Part shown: positions 60,225-64,000 of the stretch, in pieces
How positions within the stretch are numbered: position 1 is the first letter of the stretch
How the letters are laid out: every line of letters starts with the position of its first letter
Assembly: GCA_031401235.1 (NCBI GenBank)
Contig: JANNRJ010000002.1
Location: 91,609-155,608 of the forward strand
Length of the DNA stretch: 64,000 nt
Source: UBA3006 sp031401235
GTDB taxonomy: Bacteria > Actinomycetota > Acidimicrobiia > Acidimicrobiales > Ilumatobacteraceae
Reading direction: 5' to 3'
The notes under the pieces: model-generated
Told to the model about the DNA's origin: nothing
Databases searched by the model: none
Seen by the model: only the letters and a program-made list of their open reading frames with translations
Position numbers and translations under genes: made by a program

Positions 60225-60352
60225 TCCTCTTCACAGGTGGTCGCCGTAGCCTGCGTTTTACGTTCTTTTATGACATTTAGGTGATTTTTTAGCAATTCTT
60301 GCAAACCGTTATGAAATAAGGCCCAGCGGGGAATGGAAAATCGAGATGATGT

Positions 60353-60381
60353 TTGACATTGGCTAACTACAATGCTGTAAT
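60353..60381 (+). promoter_or_regulatory. nrdJ: nrdJ promoter
   Basis: TTGACA (60353-60358), 17-base spacer, TGTAAT (60376-60381). The imperfect palindrome TACAATGCTGTA (60368-60379) overlaps the -10 and could be a weak regulator half of the NrdR system. Confidence 0.65.
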
Positions 60382-60426
60382 GAATCACTACCGGTTGTGG
60401 GCGGATCTGCGATGGGGGATGGTCTA

Positions 60427-60442
60427 ACACAACATGTTGTGG
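60427..60442 (+). promoter_or_regulatory. NrdR-box-like palindrome in the nrdJ leader
   Basis: ACACAACATGTTGTGG contains the perfect 14-base palindrome CACAACATGTTGTG and resembles the NrdR box ACACWATATATWGTGT. It lies about 40 bases after the predicted transcription start. nrdR itself is in this window. Confidence 0.65.
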
Positions 60443-60581
60443 TCTCGTGAGAGACCTTGGCAACGGTGTCGGTCTGACCCCCTTGGAGATCCCTCCAACG
60501 GCCGAAAATAGCTGAAATTTGTGAAATACCCGAAGATTACGGTCAGAACCGAACATCAGGAATATCAGGAAGGCCAACAAC

Positions 60582-63410
60582 ATGTCCATCGCCCCAGAGC
60601 GTCTCGCTATCGGCATCCGTCGCCATTTCACCGCGCCGGGGGTGCATCCATACGACCAAATGGTCTGGGAAAAGCGTGATGCCCGAATCAGCAATTGGAA
60701 AGACGGAACATTTGCTTTTGAGCAACTCGGTGTCGAGTTCCCCGTTGGGTGGTCACTTAATGCCACCAACATCGTGTCGCAAAAATACTTTCGCGGAACC
60801 CCTGGTACCTCTGAGCGTGAGCATTCATTGCGTCAAGTCATCGATCGCGTTGCCGACACGATTGCCAACTGGGGAATTGAAGGCGGTTATTTCGCTGATG
60901 CGGCGGAAGCAGAATCTTTTCGTGACGAATTAAAATTCATTCTCGTCACCCAGCGTGCCGCATTCAACTCACCGGTGTGGTTCAACATTGGAGTGAACGG
61001 AGTTCCCCAACAAGCGAGTGCGTGTTTTATTTTGGCGGTTGACGACACGATGGATGCCATTCTCAATTGGTACAAAGAAGAAGGCATCATCTTCAAAGGT
61101 GGTTCTGGCGCAGGAATCAATCTTTCCAACATTCGTAGCAGTGCCGAATATCTCAAAGGTGGTGGAACCGCATCAGGCCCGGTGAGTTTCATGCGTGGTG
61201 CCGACGCATCAGCCGGCACGATCAAGTCGGGTGGCAAAACTCGTCGCGCCGCCAAAATGGTCATTCTGAACATTGATCACCCGGATATCCAAGAGTTCAT
61301 CTGGTGCAAATCACATGAAGAGAAGAAAGCTCGTGCCCTTCGTGATGCAGGATTTGACATGGATCTCGACGGTGCCGATTCTTTCTCGGTGCAGTATCAG
61401 AATGCCAACAATTCGGTGCGGGTTACCGACGAATTCATGAATGCAGTCAAGGAAGATCGCGACTGGACGCTTCGTGCAGTGAAAGACCAATCACCAGTGA
61501 GAACCATTCGGGCTCGCGATTTGTGGCGTCAAATTGCCACAGCGTCGTGGGAGTGTGCCGATCCAGGTTTGCAGTTCGACACAACCATCAACAAGTGGCA
61601 CACGGCCCACGCAACTGGTCGAATTAACGGCTCAAACCCGTGCAGTGAATACATGCACATCGATAACTCGGCCTGCAACTTGGCCTCGATCAATTTGCTG
61701 AAGTACCTAGGCGACAACGACGTCTTTGATGTCGAGGCTTACCGCCACACGATTGAAGTCATGTTTAGTGCTCAAGAAATTTTGGTTGGCAACGCCGACT
61801 ATCCAACCGAAAAGATCGGCGAGAACAGCCGGAAATTTCGTCAACTCGGGCTTGGCTACGCCAACTTAGGTGCTTTGCTGATGGCGCTAGGAATGCCATA
61901 TGACAGTGACGGCGGGAGAGCGTGGGCGGCCACACTGACCTCGCTGATGACGGGCCATGCGTATGCCACAAGTGCACGCACTGCAAGTCGGATGGGTTCA
62001 TTCTCCGGGTTCGCAGCCAACGAGAAATATATGTTGAATGTGTTGCGGATGCATCGCGATGCCAATCTTGAAATCAAAAACATCGAAGTTGTCCAGGACG
62101 ATCTGGTTGCCGCGGCAAGTGAAGCATGGGATGCGGCGGTTCGCGACGGCGAAGAATTCGGCGTGCGCAACAGTCAAGCCACCGTACTAGCACCAACCGG
62201 CACCATCGGACTGATGATGGATTGTGACACCACTGGTATCGAACCGGATCTTGGATTGGTGAAGTTCAAAAAGTTGGTTGGTGGTGGAAATATGTCGATC
62301 GTTAATCAAACGGTGCCGCGTGCACTTGCCCAACTTGGATACACCCCAATGCAGATCGACAATATCGTCGCATATATCGACACCAACAAAACCATTCTCG
62401 GTGCGCCGGATCTCAAAGTCGAACACCTGCCAGTGTTTGCCTGCTCAATGGGTGACAACACGATTCACTACGAAGGTCACGTGCGCATGATGGGTGCAAC
62501 ACAACCGTTTTTGTCGGGCGCAATTTCCAAAACGGTAAATATGCCCGAAGAGGCATCGGTTGAAGACATCGAAAACCTGCACATGTTGTCATGGGAGCTC
62601 GGGATCAAAGCGGTAGCGGTATACCGTGACAACTGCAAAGTTGGTCAACCGCTGTCCACGGCCAAAAAAGACAGCGAGCAAGGCACGGCCGATTCGGCTG
62701 CGGCGAGTTCTGGCGAGCGAATCGTGGAGCGAATCGTGGAGCGAATTGTGCATCAACCGGTGCGTCAAAAACTTCCTCGTTCCCGTCGCGGCCGAACCTT
62801 TGAATTCCGTGTTGCGGACTGCAAAGGCTTTGCCACCATCGGCGAATACGAAGATGGCCGACCTGGCGAAGTGTTTCTTACCGTTTCCAAGCAGGGTTCA
62901 ACACTTGCCGGAATCATGGATGCTTTTGCCAAGAGCATTTCCTATGGTCTGCAGTACGGCGTGCCTCTGCGGGCATTTGTTGAAGCATTCATTAACACCC
63001 GTTTCGAACCGGCGGGCATCACCGATGACGCCGACATCCGGATGGCCTCATCGATCGTTGACTATCTGTTCCGTCGACTTGCCGTTGAATACCTAAGTGA
63101 CAACGAACGTGCCGAATTGGGTATCTATACCCGCGAAGAGCGGATGCAACCCACGCTTCCTGGTGTCGAGGAGTCGATGAGCGAAACCAATCAAGGCATC
63201 GATTTGATCGCCGATCCAAAGACGATTCCGTCGGTTTCGGATTTGGTGGCTCAATTGGATTTCGCGGCTCAAAACAATTCACCTCACGGTGCTAAATCAA
63301 AGCCGGCTCGAACCGGTCAAATTTGCACATCATGTGGCTCGGCCAACATGCAACGCGCCGGGGCGTGCTACGTGTGCGGAGATTGCGGAACGAGTAGCGG
63401 CTGTTCCTGA
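60582..63410 (+). CDS. nrdJ: vitamin B12-dependent (class II) ribonucleotide reductase
   Basis: A 942-residue adenosylcobalamin-dependent reductase making dNTPs without oxygen dependence. N-terminal half: FNSPVWFNIGVNGVPQQASA, FKGGSGAGINLSNIRSS, NGSNPCSEYMHIDNSACNLA; then LAPTGTIGLMMDCDTTGIE. The C-terminal tail has TSCGSANMQRAGACYVCGDC for redox/zinc. A 12-base unit is repeated three times at 62715-62750 and encodes Glu-Arg-Ile-Val repeats in the linker before the C-terminal domain. Preceded by promoter, DnaA boxes and an NrdR-like box. Confidence 0.97.
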   Translation: MSIAPERLAIGIRRHFTAPGVHPYDQMVWEKRDARISNWKDGTFAFEQLGVEFPVGWSLNATNIVSQKYFRGTPGTSEREHSLRQVIDRVADTIANWGIEGGYFADAAEAESFRDELKFILVTQRAAFNSPVWFNIGVNGVPQQASACFILAVDDTMDAILNWYKEEGIIFKGGSGAGINLSNIRSSAEYLKGGGTASGPVSFMRGADASAGTIKSGGKTRRAAKMVILNIDHPDIQEFIWCKSHEEKKARALRDAGFDMDLDGADSFSVQYQNANNSVRVTDEFMNAVKEDRDWTLRAVKDQSPVRTIRARDLWRQIATASWECADPGLQFDTTINKWHTAHATGRINGSNPCSEYMHIDNSACNLASINLLKYLGDNDVFDVEAYRHTIEVMFSAQEILVGNADYPTEKIGENSRKFRQLGLGYANLGALLMALGMPYDSDGGRAWAATLTSLMTGHAYATSARTASRMGSFSGFAANEKYMLNVLRMHRDANLEIKNIEVVQDDLVAAASEAWDAAVRDGEEFGVRNSQATVLAPTGTIGLMMDCDTTGIEPDLGLVKFKKLVGGGNMSIVNQTVPRALAQLGYTPMQIDNIVAYIDTNKTILGAPDLKVEHLPVFACSMGDNTIHYEGHVRMMGATQPFLSGAISKTVNMPEEASVEDIENLHMLSWELGIKAVAVYRDNCKVGQPLSTAKKDSEQGTADSAAASSGERIVERIVERIVHQPVRQKLPRSRRGRTFEFRVADCKGFATIGEYEDGRPGEVFLTVSKQGSTLAGIMDAFAKSISYGLQYGVPLRAFVEAFINTRFEPAGITDDADIRMASSIVDYLFRRLAVEYLSDNERAELGIYTREERMQPTLPGVEESMSETNQGIDLIADPKTIPSVSDLVAQLDFAAQNNSPHGAKSKPARTGQICTSCGSANMQRAGACYVCGDCGTSSGCS
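62715..62750 (+). repeat. three 12-base tandem repeats inside nrdJ
   Basis: GAGCGAATCGTG twice, then GAGCGAATTGTG, in frame, encoding ERIV three times between the catalytic barrel and the C-terminal module. Confidence 0.9.
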
Positions 63411-63419
63411 GTTAGTCCA

Positions 63420-63440
63420 AATAAGCCATCTCTGGCTATT
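63420..63440 (+). terminator. hairpin between nrdJ and the thiolase gene
   Basis: AATAAGCCA and TGGCTATT pair with one bulged A and a TCTC loop, ten bases after the nrdJ stop. There is no T-run; a weak terminator or processing site is possible. Confidence 0.4.
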
Positions 63441-63464
63441 CTGAGCAGGGCAAAGGAGTCCACC

Positions 63465-64000
63465 ATGACCGAAGCAGTGATCGTTGCAACCGCACGTAGT
63501 CCCATTGGTCGCGCCAATAAAGGATCTCTAGTAGATCTGCGACCAGATGACATGTCGGCCCAGATCATTCGTGCACTAATGGCCAAAGTCCCCCAGGTAA
63601 AAGCGACTGATATTGAAGACCTGATGATGGGTATCGGTCAGCCAGCGGGCGAGGGTGGCTTCAACATTGCTCGTGTCGTGGCGATACTTGCGGGGCTTGA
63701 TGATGTACCAGGCGTGAGCGTGAATCGCTATTGCTCATCCAGCTTGCAAACCATTCGCATGGCCGCTCATGCAATCAGGGCTGGTGAGGGTGATTGCTTC
63801 ATCGCCGCCGGTGTCGAAACCGTGAGTCGTTATGCATCTGGCGCTAGCGACACCGCACCAAATTCAATTTTCAAACCATCGGGCGAGCGCACGAAGTTGC
63901 GCGCCCAAGGTGGTCAGCCATCGTGGACGCCGCCGACTGGTATGCCGGATTACTACATCTCAATGGGCCAGACTGCCGAGAACGTTCGTGAAATTGAAAA
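63465..64000 (+). CDS. thiolase (acetyl-CoA acetyltransferase), 3'-truncated by window edge
   Basis: The first 178 residues of a thiolase. AVIVATARSPIGRANKGSL is the family N-terminus and VNRYCSSSLQTIRMAAHAI holds the acyl-accepting Cys90. It is nearest to beta-oxidation (FadA-type) or biosynthetic thiolases; the discriminating C-terminal part is outside the window. AAAGGAG lies about seven bases before ATG 63465, a leadered transcript. Confidence 0.93.
   Translation, partial: MTEAVIVATARSPIGRANKGSLVDLRPDDMSAQIIRALMAKVPQVKATDIEDLMMGIGQPAGEGGFNIARVVAILAGLDDVPGVSVNRYCSSSLQTIRMAAHAIRAGEGDCFIAAGVETVSRYASGASDTAPNSIFKPSGERTKLRAQGGQPSWTPPTGMPDYYISMGQTAENVREIE

Larger units (their letters stand above)
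60139..60581 (+). other. 443-base regulatory region upstream of nrdJ
   Basis: No gene is visible. Contents in order: a DnaA-box cluster (60141-60224), an AT-rich stretch (about 60256-60320), a promoter TTGACA-N17-TGTAAT (60353-60381), an NrdR-like palindrome (60427-60442), and two small hairpins (60441-60456 and 60483-60498) in the putative leader of about 190 bases. I looked for a cobalamin-riboswitch B12 box and did not see one. Confidence 0.7.

Noticed and set aside
60139..60320. Chromosomal replication origin
   Set aside because: DnaA-box-like sites plus an AT-rich stretch fit an origin, but neither dnaA, dnaN nor other origin genes are nearby and nrdJ has its own promoter; a regulatory role is simpler.
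60382..60581. Cobalamin riboswitch upstream of the B12-dependent reductase
   Set aside because: I looked for the conserved B12-box core and its flanking helices and did not find them in the leader.

Overview
The window looks like the chromosome of a compact, mid-GC actinobacterium. The best fit is class Acidimicrobiia (freshwater/marine Ilumatobacteraceae-like), inferred from gene content and order, not from a marker-gene search. Pointers are: an E1o protein of the actinobacterial Kgd/OdhA type, GTP-dependent PEP carboxykinase, DUF2469 next to YraN, a SepIVA-like coiled-coil protein near coaD/DUF177/rnc, an F420-type LLM oxidoreductase, a PIG-L deacetylase of the mycothiol type, a class F-like sortase, B12-dependent ribonucleotide reductase, CGAAC-N4-GTTCG LexA boxes and Thr-rich surface linkers.

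Layout. 1-20.8 kb: central metabolism and mixed accessory genes (2-oxoglutarate E1, HAD phosphatase, NYN-S1 RNase-like protein, xthA, thioesterase, UvrD2-like helicase, LLM oxidoreductase, alpha-methylacyl-CoA racemase, PIG-L deacetylase, SPFH protein, pckG with a cold-shock gene, fakA-recG, and a small minus-strand operon with a GNAT gene that lacks an ATG/GTG/TTG start). 20.9-34.8 kb: a long co-directional housekeeping run (rsmD-coaD-sepIVA-like-yceD-rpmF-plsX-rnc-mutM-smc-ftsY-lipoprotein-ffh-rpsP-KH-rimM-trmD-rplS-DUF2469-yraN), which joins phospholipid synthesis, chromosome condensation, SRP secretion and ribosome/tRNA maturation. 34.8-40 kb: fumC, a zinc-binding protein, a previously untracked 36-residue membrane ORF, enoyl-CoA hydratase, a secreted anchored protein, rpe and an RNA methyltransferase. 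40-46.6 kb: a cell-surface block around tRNA-Lys(CTT) and tRNA-His(GTG), with a mucin-like Cys-repeat protein, an ice-binding-domain/sortase fusion and a 902-residue membrane protein. 46.6-64 kb: a class III aminotransferase, DUF983, then the SOS/dNTP block recA-miaB-miaA-dapF-hflX-dapC / lexA <-> LysM-nrdR, a molybdopterin oxidoreductase, nrdJ and a thiolase.

Genome-wide style visible here: genes are packed extremely tightly. Co-directional neighbours share ATGA/GTGA or TAATG overlaps, and six of about eleven convergent pairs overlap by exactly four bases (YTAR). Many first-in-operon genes have a TANNNT hexamer exactly 6-7 bases before an ATG/GTG and no Shine-Dalgarno, the signature of leaderless transcripts. 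Genes such as rplS, fumC, nrdJ, the cold-shock gene and the thiolase instead have leaders with Shine-Dalgarno-like sequences. I used this pattern to choose several starts.

The most striking items are the DUF3494-sortase fusion, the NYN-S1 fusion, the DnaA-box cluster plus NrdR-like palindrome before nrdJ, the triple LexA operator between lexA and a divergent LysM division-inhibitor-like gene, the concealed CTG-start GNAT gene, and the missing in-frame start of yraN at a perfect GC hairpin.
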